Positions 54,638 through 64,000 of a stretch of DNA of 64,000 nucleotides are shown one piece after another. The notes beneath the pieces were generated by a model, which had not been told where the DNA came from, searched no databases, and saw only the letters and a list, made by a program, of their open reading frames with translations. Positions within the stretch are counted from its first letter, which is position 1. Each line of letters begins with the position of its first letter. The position numbers and the translations under genes were made by a program. The stretch is from Oceaniglobus roseus (GTDB lineage Bacteria; Pseudomonadota; Alphaproteobacteria; Rhodobacterales; Rhodobacteraceae), in the NCBI RefSeq assembly GCF_002869745.1, contig NZ_PNOS01000028.1, positions 1 through 64,000 of the forward strand. Direction: 5' to 3'.

Positions 54638-56243
54638 CGTCCTGTTCATCATGGCCGACCAGCTGAGGTGGGATTACCTGTCGTGCTACGGCCACCCGCA
54701 TCTGCAGACGCCCAACATCGACGCCCTTGCGGCGCGGGGCGTGCGCTTCACCAACGCCTATGTCCAGTCGCCGTTCTGCGGGCCGAGCCGGATGAGCACC
54801 TATACCGGGCGCTACTGCCGCAGCCACGGGTCGACCTGGAACGGCATCCCGCTGCGCGTGGGCGAGCGGACCATTGGGGACCATCTGCGCCAGATCGGGG
54901 TGCGCCCGGTCATCGTCGGCAAGACGCATATGCGGCCGGATGTCGAGGGGATGGAATGGCTCGGCATCGACCCGGCAAGCGAGATCGGCGTGACGCTGGC
55001 GGAATGCGGCTTCGAGCCGTTCGAGCGGGACGACGGGCTGCATCCCCGCGGCTATGACGATGCGCCGGAGTATAACCGCTGGCTGAACGAGCGGGGCATC
55101 GGGGGCGAGAACCCGTGGAACGACCGCGCCAACTCGGCGCGCGGCGACGACGGGGAGCGGCTGACGGGGTGGCTCCTGAAGCACTCGAACCGGGCTGCGG
55201 ACATCCCCGAAGAGCTGTCGGAGACGCCCTACATGACGACGCGGGCGATGGAGTTCATGGAAGCGGCGGGCGAGGGGCCCTGGCTGTGCCACCTCAGCTA
55301 CATCAAGCCGCACTGGCCCTACATCGTGCCCGCGCCCTACCACGACATGTATGGCGCCGCGCACGTGGTGCCGCCGGTGCGCGCCGAGGCCGAGCGCGAG
55401 ACGGATCACCCGGTGTTCCGTGCCTACCAGCAGTCGCGCATCTGCCGGACCTTCGCGCGCGACGAGGTGCGGGAGCGGGTGATCCCGGCCTACATGGGGC
55501 TGATCCGGCAGATCGACGACCAGCTCGGGCGGCTGTTCGCCTTCATGGAGGCGCGGGGGCTGATGGAGGAGACGATGATCGTCTTCACCTCGGACCACGG
55601 CGATTACCTCGGCGATCACTGGATGGGCGAGAAGGACCTGTTCCACGACTGCTCGGTCAAGGTGCCGCTGATCGTCGCGGACCCGCGGGCGGGGGCGGCG
55701 CGGGGGGCGGTGTCGGACGCGCTGGTCGAGGCGATCGACCTCGCGCCGACCTTCCTGTCCTTCTTCGGCGGCGCGCCGAAGCCGCATATCCTGGAGGGCC
55801 GCGACCTGTCGCCGCTGCTTCGCGGCGAGGCGCCCGGCGATTGGCGCGCGTACGCGGTGTCGGAATACGACTACGCGACGCGCGAGGCGAGGAAGGTGCT
55901 GGGCACGGCCGGCGACGCGTCGCAGCTGTTCATGGTGCGGGACGCGCGCTGGAAATACGTCCATGCCGAGGGGTTCCGGCCGATGCTGTTCGACCTGGAA
56001 CGCGATCCGGACGAGCTGGAGGATCTGGGCGCAAGCGGCGATGCGGAGCACGCGGCGGTGCGCGCGCGCATGGCCGGGGCGCTCTTCGCCTGGGCGCGGC
56101 GGCACCACAGCCGGGTGACGGTGACGCCCGAACGGCTCGACTCGATGCTGGCGTCGGACGACACGGAAGGCATCGTCATCGGCGTCTGGGACGAGGCTGA
56201 GTTCGCGCGGCTGAACGGCCGCCCCGTCGGGCCGCGGGACTGA
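54627..56243 (+). CDS. Sulfatase-fold hydrolase, phosphonate monoester hydrolase-like
   Basis: 538 aa, beginning 11 bp inside the previous gene. The alkaline-phosphatase-superfamily metal site opens with NVLFIMADQLRWDYLSC; the nucleophile motif is CGPSR (C51-R55), in which Cys is normally converted to formylglycine. Further metal ligands are in FTSDHGDYLGDHWMGEKDLFHD and LCHLSYIKPHWPYIVP. Overall pattern is closest to Rhizobium/Burkholderia-type phosphonate monoester/phosphodiester hydrolases and arylsulfatases. A maturase is not encoded here. Its presence inside a CODH-like cluster is unusual. Confidence 0.88.
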   Translation: MARNVLFIMADQLRWDYLSCYGHPHLQTPNIDALAARGVRFTNAYVQSPFCGPSRMSTYTGRYCRSHGSTWNGIPLRVGERTIGDHLRQIGVRPVIVGKTHMRPDVEGMEWLGIDPASEIGVTLAECGFEPFERDDGLHPRGYDDAPEYNRWLNERGIGGENPWNDRANSARGDDGERLTGWLLKHSNRAADIPEELSETPYMTTRAMEFMEAAGEGPWLCHLSYIKPHWPYIVPAPYHDMYGAAHVVPPVRAEAERETDHPVFRAYQQSRICRTFARDEVRERVIPAYMGLIRQIDDQLGRLFAFMEARGLMEETMIVFTSDHGDYLGDHWMGEKDLFHDCSVKVPLIVADPRAGAARGAVSDALVEAIDLAPTFLSFFGGAPKPHILEGRDLSPLLRGEAPGDWRAYAVSEYDYATREARKVLGTAGDASQLFMVRDARWKYVHAEGFRPMLFDLERDPDELEDLGASGDAEHAAVRARMAGALFAWARRHHSRVTVTPERLDSMLASDDTEGIVIGVWDEAEFARLNGRPVGPRD

Positions 56244-56439
56244 GCGCTCCGGACTTCGCATCCCGCCGCAACTTCGCCCCCGCACTGCCTGAAAAGGCTG
56301 CACTTCTTCGCCGCGACCGCGACCAAGGGAGGGGTGGACGCAAGTTTCGTGCGCGCGGGAGGTATGTGGCGAAATGGGTGGTTCTCAAACCGATTCAATG
56401 GTGATTAACTCGCCGCGAAAGACGCAGAGGGAGGTATCC

Positions 56440-56925
56440 ATGGCGAAGGTTTCGATGCGCGTGAACGGCAAGTCCGTGTCCGCCGATGTGGAGGGGCGCA
56501 CGCTTCTCGTGGAGATGCTGCGCGGGCCGCTGGGTCTGACCGGCACCCATGTGGGTTGCGACACCAGCCAGTGCGGCGCCTGTGTGGTTCACGTGAACGG
56601 CAAGGCGGTAAAGGCCTGCACGATGTTCGCCGCCGAGGCCGAGGGGGCCGAGGTCACCACGATCGAGGGGATGGCGAACGCCGACGGCTCGCTCGGGACG
56701 ATCCAGCAGGCGTTCCAGGACTATCACGGGCTTCAGTGCGGCTTCTGCACGCCCGGCATGGTGATGAGCGCGGCGGCGCTGCTGAAGGACAACCCGAAGC
56801 CGACCGAGAGCGAGATCCGCCACTACCTCGAAGGCAACATCTGCCGCTGCACGGGCTACCACAACATCGTCAAGGCGATCCAGGCGGCCAGCGGCCAGGA
56901 CGTGGGCGCCATCGCGGCGGAATAG
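56440..56925 (+). CDS. coxS: CO-dehydrogenase-type [2Fe-2S] small subunit
   Basis: 161 aa, start at 56440 with GGAGG upstream. The N-terminal plant-type cluster has C40, C45, C48 and C60; the C-terminal helical domain has C100, C103, C135 and C137 (CGFC ... CRC). These carry electrons from the Mo site to FAD. The gene order S-L-M is that of form II cox operons. 196 bp upstream holds the probable promoter. Confidence 0.93.
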   Translation: MAKVSMRVNGKSVSADVEGRTLLVEMLRGPLGLTGTHVGCDTSQCGACVVHVNGKAVKACTMFAAEAEGAEVTTIEGMANADGSLGTIQQAFQDYHGLQCGFCTPGMVMSAAALLKDNPKPTESEIRHYLEGNICRCTGYHNIVKAIQAASGQDVGAIAAE

Positions 56926-56955
56926 GCGCGGGGCTGCGAACGCCGGGATCTTTTT

Positions 56956-56982
56956 GAGTATTTTCAGCAAGAACAAGCGGGG
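56956..56982 (+). repeat. Dispersed GAGTATTTTC repeat, copy 1
   Basis: 27 bp between coxS and coxL reading GAGTATTTTCAGCAAGAA then CAAGCGGGG, preceded by a T run. An inverted, slightly diverged copy is at 60417-60444. Confidence 0.65.
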
Positions 56983-57047
56983 GCCGGTATGGTCCAGCCC
57001 CTGCGGCAGCGGCGGGGACGCGCCCCGCGATCTGGGAGGATCAGACA

Positions 57048-59492
<2,445 letters not shown>

Positions 59493-59505
59493 GGAGCGAG
59501 AGCAG

Positions 59506-60294
59506 ATGTATTCTTTCGAACTGGTACGGCCCAAGAGCCTGGCCGAGGCCCTGTCGGCGCTGAAGGAGGAGGATGCCCAGGCGCTTGGCGGCGGGCAGAC
59601 CCTGATCCCGACGCTGAAGCAGCGGCTGGCGCAGCCCTCGAAACTGGTGAGCCTGTCGGCCATCGACGAGATCAAGGGCGTCTGCGTGGACGACGACGGG
59701 CGCCTGTGCATCGGCGGCGGCACCACTCACGGCGAGATCGTGGCGAGCGCGGGGGACTACCCGGCGCTGGTCTCGCTCGCCTCGCGGATCGGCGACCCCG
59801 CGGTGCGGAACCGCGGGACGATCGGCGGCTCGATCGCCAACAACGATCCCTCGGCCTGCTATCCCGCGGCCTGCCTCGCCAGCAACGCGACGATCTGCAC
59901 CGACCACCGCGAGATCCCCGCGGACGAGTTCTTCCAAGGCATGTTCATGACCGCGCTGGAAGAGGGCGAGATCGTCACCGAGGTGCGCTTCCCCGTGCCG
60001 CAAAAGGCCAATTACCAGAAGTTCGCGCAACCGGCCTCGCGCTTCCCGCTGGTCGGCGTGTTCGTGGCCAGGTTCTCGGACGGGGTGCGGGTGGCGATCA
60101 CCGGCGCGTCGGAAGGCGGCGTGTTCCGCTGGACCGAGGCGGAAGAGGCGCTGTCTGACAACTTCTCGCCCGAGGCGATTGAGGGGCTGACCGCCTCGGC
60201 CGATGGTCTGATCACGGACCTGCACGGCTCGGCCGCCTACCGGGCGCACCTGATCAAGGTGCTGACCGGCCGCGCGGTGAAGGCCGCCGCCTGA
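59506..60294 (+). CDS. coxM: CO-dehydrogenase-type FAD-binding medium subunit
   Basis: 262 aa, start MYSFELVRPKSLAEAL at 59506, 13 bp after coxL. FAD motifs GGGQTLIP near residues 28-35 and TIGGSIANNDPSACYPAA near residue 105. C-terminal CO_deh_flav_C domain (NYQKFAQPASRFPLVGVFVARF). Transfers electrons from the Fe-S clusters to quinone or another acceptor. Last gene of the cox cluster; a GC hairpin follows. Confidence 0.93.
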   Translation: MYSFELVRPKSLAEALSALKEEDAQALGGGQTLIPTLKQRLAQPSKLVSLSAIDEIKGVCVDDDGRLCIGGGTTHGEIVASAGDYPALVSLASRIGDPAVRNRGTIGGSIANNDPSACYPAACLASNATICTDHREIPADEFFQGMFMTALEEGEIVTEVRFPVPQKANYQKFAQPASRFPLVGVFVARFSDGVRVAITGASEGGVFRWTEAEEALSDNFSPEAIEGLTASADGLITDLHGSAAYRAHLIKVLTGRAVKAAA

Positions 60295-60329
60295 CCCCGC
60301 CGACCCCATCGGGGTGAGGCAAGGAACAG

Positions 60330-60359
60330 GGCGCCGTCCGGAGCGATCCGGGCGGCGCC
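60330..60359 (+). terminator. Hairpin after coxM
   Basis: Arms GGCGCCG (60330-60336) and CGGCGCC (60353-60359) with an inner CCGG/CCGG stem, 35 bp after the coxM stop. No U-tract follows, so it is a probable but atypical terminator. Confidence 0.5.
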
Positions 60360-60416
60360 TCCGCATTCGCGGGGCCTGACCCGTGCGACCAGGGTACCAC
60401 CGCAAACGCCTCACCG

Positions 60417-60444
60417 CCCCTGCTTCTTCTTTGTGAAAATACTC
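60417..60444 (-). repeat. Dispersed GAGTATTTTC repeat, copy 2 (inverted)
   Basis: 28 bp; its reverse complement GAGTATTTTCACAAAGAA then GAAGCAGGGG matches 56956-56982 at most positions. Located after coxM, in the opposite orientation. Confidence 0.65.
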
Positions 60445-60497
60445 CCGCCGGAGGCATCCCGCCTTCTCCATCCGTGCTTCCCTCCGGGCCCAAGGCA

Positions 60498-60542
60498 TCA
60501 TTTTCCTCAAGGAAAATGACCCGGTTTCCTCGAGGAAACCGG
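60498..60542. repeat. Double hairpin element, unit 1
   Basis: Two adjacent perfect inverted repeats: TCATTTTCCT/AGGAAAATGA (60498-60519, two-base centre) and CCGGTTTCCTC/GAGGAAACCGG (60521-60542). Same layout as unit 2 at 60604-60648. Confidence 0.85.
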
Positions 60543-60603
60543 AACCCGCCCGGATCCTGGCGCCGCGCCCGGGCGGACATGATCCTGTCCGAACGCGAGG
60601 GGT

Positions 60604-60648
60604 CCATTTTCCTTCAGGAAAATGGTCCGGTTTTCTTGAGAAAACCGG
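60604..60648. repeat. Double hairpin element, unit 2
   Basis: CCATTTTCCT/AGGAAAATGG (60604-60625) followed by CCGGTTTTCT/AGAAAACCGG (60627-60648). Substitutions relative to unit 1 are compensated on the opposite arm, so base pairing is conserved. The 61 bp between units is GC-rich, with no gene. Confidence 0.85.
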
Positions 60649-60671
60649 GCCCCGTCGGGTCGGTCGCCCGC

Positions 60672-60706
60672 AACGAAAGGGCCGCCCCCCTTTCGGGGAG
60701 CGGCCC
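60672..60706 (-). terminator. Intrinsic terminator of the FAS1 gene
   Basis: On the minus strand: GGGCCGC-CCCC stem around a GAAA loop (60706-60679), followed by TTTCGTT. Lies about 100 bp after the FAS1 stop. Confidence 0.7.
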
Positions 60707-60808
60707 TCGGCACTCGTCACATGGCTCACTCTTGAAGCATCACACTCGTCAAGGTCACCCGATGCACATACAGGGTCCGGGTAAAGGAGCCGTACTCGTC
60801 ACGAAACT

Positions 60809-61927
60809 TCAGCGGGGCAGGAGCACGCCGTCGATGACGTGGATCACGCCGTTGGACTGCTTCACGTCGGGGATCGTCACCTCGTAGGCGTCGCCCTTCT
60901 CGTCGAAGATGAAGACCCGGCCCGAGGGCGTGACCTTTGCCGACAGCGCGTCGCCCGAGACGGCGGTGAAGTTGTAGAAACCGTCGCGGCTGGCTTTTGC
61001 CTTCGCCACGATGTCGGCAGCCGACGAGTTGCCGGACACGACGTGGTAGGTCAGGATCTTGGTCAGCTGGTCCTTGTTCTCGGGCTTCAGCAGGGTCTCG
61101 ACGGTGCCCGCGGGAAGCTTCTCGAACGCTTCGTTCGTCGGCGCGAAGACGGTGAAGGGGCCTTCGCCGTTCAGCGTGTCGACCAGCCCCGCGGCCTTCA
61201 CCGCGGCGACGAGGGTGGTGTGGTCGGCCGAGTTCACCGCGTTCTCGACGATGGTCTTGTTCGCGTACATCGGCGCGCCGCCGACCATCGGGTTGTCGCC
61301 CTCGGCCATCGCGGTGTCCGTGGCCGGCATGGCGGCCCCGCTGTCGCCCGCCGCCTTCTCGGGCGCGGGCAGGAGCACCTTGTCGATTACGTGGATCACG
61401 CCGTTCGACTGCTTCACGTCGGCGATGGTGACATGGGCCACGCCGCCGGTCTCGTCCGTCAGGGTGATGCTGTCGCCGTCCATCTTCGCCTTCAGCACGC
61501 AGCCGCCGACGGTGTTGACGTCATGCTCGCCGCCGTCGTCCTGGATCATGCCCGCGATGGCGTCCGACATGGCGTCGGCGGCGACCACGTGGCAGGTCAG
61601 CACCTTGGTCAGCATGTCCTTGTTCTCGGGCTTCAGCAGGGTGTCGACGGTGCCGGCGGGCAGGGCGTCGAAGGCGGCGTTCGTCGGTGCGAAGACGGTG
61701 AAGGGGCCGGGGCCGCTCAGCGTCTCGACCAGGCCCGCCGCCTTGACCGCGGCGACCAGCGTGGTGTGGTCGGCGGAGTTCACGGCGTTCTCGACGATGT
61801 TCCTGTCGGCGAACATCTCGGCTCCGCCCACCATGGGGTTGCCGCCGGTGTGGGACGCGGCGAAGGCGGTGCCGCCCGCCAGGGCGAGGGAAGCGATCAG
61901 GGTCGTCGTCTTCAGAAGGTTGCGCAT
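60809..61927 (-). CDS. Secreted tandem fasciclin (FAS1) protein
   Basis: 372 aa, start at 61927 with signal peptide MRNLLKTTTLIASLALAGGTAFA. Two FAS1 domains (about 35-175 and 205-372), each with NAVNSADHTTLVAAVKAAGLV, GPFTVFAPTN and VKQSNGVIHVIDxVLLP. They are so alike that a fairly recent internal duplication is evident. A Thr/Ala/Pro linker joins them. The first domain has an extra Cys pair (LTCHVV, GGCVLK). FAS1 proteins mediate adhesion or matrix binding. Monocistronic, with its own terminator. Confidence 0.92.
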   Translation of the reverse strand: MRNLLKTTTLIASLALAGGTAFAASHTGGNPMVGGAEMFADRNIVENAVNSADHTTLVAAVKAAGLVETLSGPGPFTVFAPTNAAFDALPAGTVDTLLKPENKDMLTKVLTCHVVAADAMSDAIAGMIQDDGGEHDVNTVGGCVLKAKMDGDSITLTDETGGVAHVTIADVKQSNGVIHVIDKVLLPAPEKAAGDSGAAMPATDTAMAEGDNPMVGGAPMYANKTIVENAVNSADHTTLVAAVKAAGLVDTLNGEGPFTVFAPTNEAFEKLPAGTVETLLKPENKDQLTKILTYHVVSGNSSAADIVAKAKASRDGFYNFTAVSGDALSAKVTPSGRVFIFDEKGDAYEVTIPDVKQSNGVIHVIDGVLLPR

Positions 61928-61989
61928 CGTGGATCTCCCGGTTGGTCGCACCGGTCTGCGGTGCGTCATGGGGAGACCCACGGGGCGAC

Positions 61990-62014
61990 ACGGCGGCGAG
62001 TTTCACGCCGCCGT
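61990..62014 (-). terminator. Hairpin after the ASKHA gene
   Basis: Nine-base arms ACGGCGGCG (61990-61998) and CGCCGCCGT (62006-62014) with a seven-base loop, 26 bp beyond the ASKHA stop codon. It lacks a T-tract on the minus strand. Confidence 0.45.
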
Positions 62015-62040
62015 CAGAAAATGTGCGGCGGGCGTGAGGC

Positions 62041-64000
62041 TCAGCCGCGCCGCCGCCTGCGCCGCCCGCCGTCCGCGCCGTCGCCGTTGGTGTTGAAGCT
62101 GACCTCGGGCAGGGTCACGATCTGTGCGAGTTCCGGGAAAGGATCGGTGGCGTGGGGCAGGGCGTTGGCGTTGACGAAATGCTCCTGGAAGCGGGGGGCG
62201 ATGGCGGTTTCGACCTTGGTGATCTTTCCCACCGTCGCCTCGATCTCGCGCCGGGACGCGCGGTTCAGGAGGGCGATGCGCGCACCGGTGCCCGCCGCAT
62301 TGCCCGCGCTGCGGACATGGGAGAGCGGCGCGTCGGGGATCATGCCGAGGACCATGGCGTGCTTCGGCGAGATGTGCGCACCGAAGGCGCCAGCCAGCAC
62401 CATGCGCTCCACCCTGTCGGCGCCGAACTCGTCCATCAGCAGGCGGGCACCCGCGTAGAGGGCGGACTTGGCCAGCTGGATCGCGCGGATGTCTCCTTGT
62501 GTGACGGTGATCTTCGGGCCGCCCTCGGCCGTGGCGTCGTGGATGACATAGGCGTGGGTGCGGCCCTCGGGGATCATCCGCTCGGTGCCGCATTGTTCGG
62601 CCGAGCCGATCAGGCCCGAGGGGTCGACGAGGCCGGCCATGCGCATCTCGGCCACCGCCTCGATGATGCCCGAGCCGCAGATGCCGGTGATGCCGGTGCC
62701 TTTCGTGGCCTCGTGAAAGCCCGGCTCGTCGGACCAGAGGTCGCAGCCGATGACGCGGAAGCGGGGCTCCTTCGTGGCGGGGTCGATGGTGATCTTCTCG
62801 ATCGCGCCGGGGGCGGCGCGCTGGCCGGACGAGATCTGCGCGCCCTCGAAGGCGGGGCCGGTCGGGGAGGAGCAGGCGAGGACGCGGCGGGTGTCGCCGA
62901 GCAGGAGCTCGGCGTTGGTGCCGACATCGACGATCAGGGTGAGCTCGGGCTGCTTGCCGGGCTCCTCGGACAGCGCCACGGCGGCGCAGTCGGCGCCGAC
63001 ATGGCCCGCGATGCACGGCAGGATATAGGCCTTGGCGGCGGGGTTCAGGCTGTGGAGGTCGAGATCCTTCGCCTCGAGGTTCAGGGCGGAGGAGGTCGCC
63101 AGCGCGAAGGGCGCCTGGCCCAGTTCCACCGGGTCGATGCCGAGCAGCAGGTGGTGCATCACCGGGTTGCAGACGATCACCGTTTCGACCACGGCGCGGG
63201 GATCGACGGCGGATTGGGACGCGATTTCGACGGCGAGGTCGTTGATCGCGGCGCGGACGGCGTCGGTCATCTCGGTGTCGCCGCCGGGGTTCATCATCAC
63301 GTAGGAGACGCGGCTCATCAGGTCCTCGCCGAAGCGGATCTGCGGGTTCATGATCCCCGCTGAGCCGAGGATGCGGCCATCGGAGAGGTCGCAGAGATGG
63401 GCGGCGATGGTGGTCGAGCCGAGGTCGATGGCGAGGCCGTAGAGCCCCTGTTCGTAGAGGCCGGGCCAGAGGTCGACCAGGGTGGCGGGCTGTTCCTCAT
63501 GGGGCTGGTGCAGCGCGACGGTGACCTGCCAGTTGCCCTTCCTGAGCGTCGGCTGGAGCTTCCGCAGCACCGGTAGGGAGGCGGTCACGGGGCCGGTATT
63601 CCACTGGGACTCCAGGGCCTTGACCAGCCGCTCCATGTCGCCGGAGGGTTCGTGCATGTCCGGCTCTTCCACCTCGACGAAGTAGAGGCGGGTGGCGGGG
63701 TCCATGGCGATGGTGCGGGCGGTGGCCTCCTTGCGGACGACCTGCTTGTGGACCTGGGATTCGGCCGGGACGTCGATCACCACGTCCTTCTGCACGGTCG
63801 CCTGGCAGCCGAGGCGGCGGCCCTCCTTCATCCCGCGCTTGGACTTGTAGCGCTCCTCGACGCTGTTCCACTCCGAAAGCGCGTCGCGTTCGACGGTAAC
63901 CCCGTGTTTCGGAAAGGATCCGTAGCCCGGGGAGACCTGGCATTTCGAGCAGATGCCCCGGCCGCCGCAGACCGAATCGAGGTCGACGCCAAGCTGGCGG
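62041..64000 (-). CDS. ASKHA/2Fe-2S corrinoid-activation-type protein (RamA/RACo-like), partial
   Basis: Runs off the right edge; 653 residues are visible. The first residues seen are QLGVDLDSVCGGRGICSKCQVS, and with LGCQATV further on they form a plant-type [2Fe-2S] domain (C-x4-C-x2-C...C). The large C-terminal part is the ASKHA ATPase domain: AIDLGSTTIAAHLCDL, NPQIRFGEDLMSRV, IVDVGTNAELLLGD, GSGIIEAVAEM and AGAFGAHI. Such proteins reduce Co(II) corrinoids back to Co(I) for methyltransferases acting on methylamines, betaines or methoxy compounds. A corrinoid protein is expected upstream, beyond this window. Confidence 0.88.
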   Translation of the reverse strand, partial: RQLGVDLDSVCGGRGICSKCQVSPGYGSFPKHGVTVERDALSEWNSVEERYKSKRGMKEGRRLGCQATVQKDVVIDVPAESQVHKQVVRKEATARTIAMDPATRLYFVEVEEPDMHEPSGDMERLVKALESQWNTGPVTASLPVLRKLQPTLRKGNWQVTVALHQPHEEQPATLVDLWPGLYEQGLYGLAIDLGSTTIAAHLCDLSDGRILGSAGIMNPQIRFGEDLMSRVSYVMMNPGGDTEMTDAVRAAINDLAVEIASQSAVDPRAVVETVIVCNPVMHHLLLGIDPVELGQAPFALATSSALNLEAKDLDLHSLNPAAKAYILPCIAGHVGADCAAVALSEEPGKQPELTLIVDVGTNAELLLGDTRRVLACSSPTGPAFEGAQISSGQRAAPGAIEKITIDPATKEPRFRVIGCDLWSDEPGFHEATKGTGITGICGSGIIEAVAEMRMAGLVDPSGLIGSAEQCGTERMIPEGRTHAYVIHDATAEGGPKITVTQGDIRAIQLAKSALYAGARLLMDEFGADRVERMVLAGAFGAHISPKHAMVLGMIPDAPLSHVRSAGNAAGTGARIALLNRASRREIEATVGKITKVETAIAPRFQEHFVNANALPHATDPFPELAQIVTLPEVSFNTNGDGADGGRRRRRRG

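Noticed and set aside
60474-60887. A 137-codon plus-strand frame
   Set aside because: It spans the double hairpins and a terminator and overlaps the end of the FAS1 gene antisense; composition is not protein-like.

Overview
The window is high-GC DNA from an alphaproteobacterium, most likely a member of the Rhodobacterales (roseobacter/Paracoccus-like). The evidence is a circularly permuted two-piece tmRNA gene with a tag ending APVALAA, the gene run SspB-family / fumC / DUF4169 / ribbon-helix-helix, a DMSP demethylase gene followed by acryloyl-CoA reductase (dmdA-acuI), the sulfur operon cysG-DUF2849-cysI-cysH-DUF934 with a divergent Lrp regulator, and an infC gene that appears to start at AUC. 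I see no transposase, phage genes or CRISPR array. Most genes are chromosomal housekeeping or C1/sulfur metabolism genes.

Layout. 1-10.2 kb: the end of an unknown gene, then a four-gene operon headed by a giant (about 1905 aa) six-cupredoxin multicopper oxidase of the MnxG/McoA (bacterial Mn(II) oxidase) type, followed by an exported beta-propeller protein and two uncharacterised proteins. 10.4-15.7 kb: an N-methyl/betaine demethylation locus (ferredoxin-type reductase, Rieske oxygenase, FMN/FAD demethylase) with a divergent TetR regulator. 15.8-18.1 kb: fumC block and SspB. 18.2-20.8 kb: chromate transporter and a GT87-type membrane protein. 20.9-21.2 kb: ssrA. 21.3-23.7 kb: CsbD and two Tad-pilus-like genes. 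23.7-26.8 kb: a metallo-beta-lactamase-fold hydrolase, an orphan periplasmic binding protein and a GntR/FadR regulator. 26.9-31.3 kb: DUF2182, DUF1326, DinB, dmdA, acuI, with a strong palindromic operator at the divergent promoter. 31.5-38.4 kb: tRNA-Asp, GNAT, pirin, a P450/hydrolase pair, ccdA, TusA-like, DUF938 and infC. 38.4-45.2 kb: a lipoprotein, fpr and the assimilatory sulfur operon. 45.2-47.4 kb: PCu(A)C copper chaperone, a small Cys/His-rich protein and glutaryl-CoA dehydrogenase. 47.5-60.3 kb: genes of a form II (CoxL AYRGAGR) carbon-monoxide-dehydrogenase-like molybdo-flavoenzyme: coxD, coxE, an XdhC/CoxI-like gene, a molybdopterin-binding protein, coxS, coxL and coxM. An OmpA-family protein, DUF1203 and a formylglycine-type sulfatase/phosphonate monoesterase are interspersed. 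60.3-60.8 kb: a gene-free stretch with an unusual pair of double hairpins. 60.8-64 kb: a tandem FAS1 protein and an ASKHA/2Fe-2S corrinoid-activation-type protein that runs off the right edge.

Themes. Several loci deal with one-carbon and methyl groups from marine osmolytes (DMSP, betaines, corrinoid-dependent methyl transfer). Others deal with redox metals (the multicopper oxidase, copper chaperone and Mo-hydroxylase). The most interesting unexplained items are the permuted six-domain oxidase with its three partner genes, the covarying double-hairpin repeats near 60.5-60.65 kb, the GntR palindrome apparently controlling a DUF2182/DUF1326/DinB/DMSP gene run, and the form II cox cluster interrupted by a sulfatase-fold enzyme and an envelope protein. 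Two dispersed intergenic repeat families are present, two copies each.
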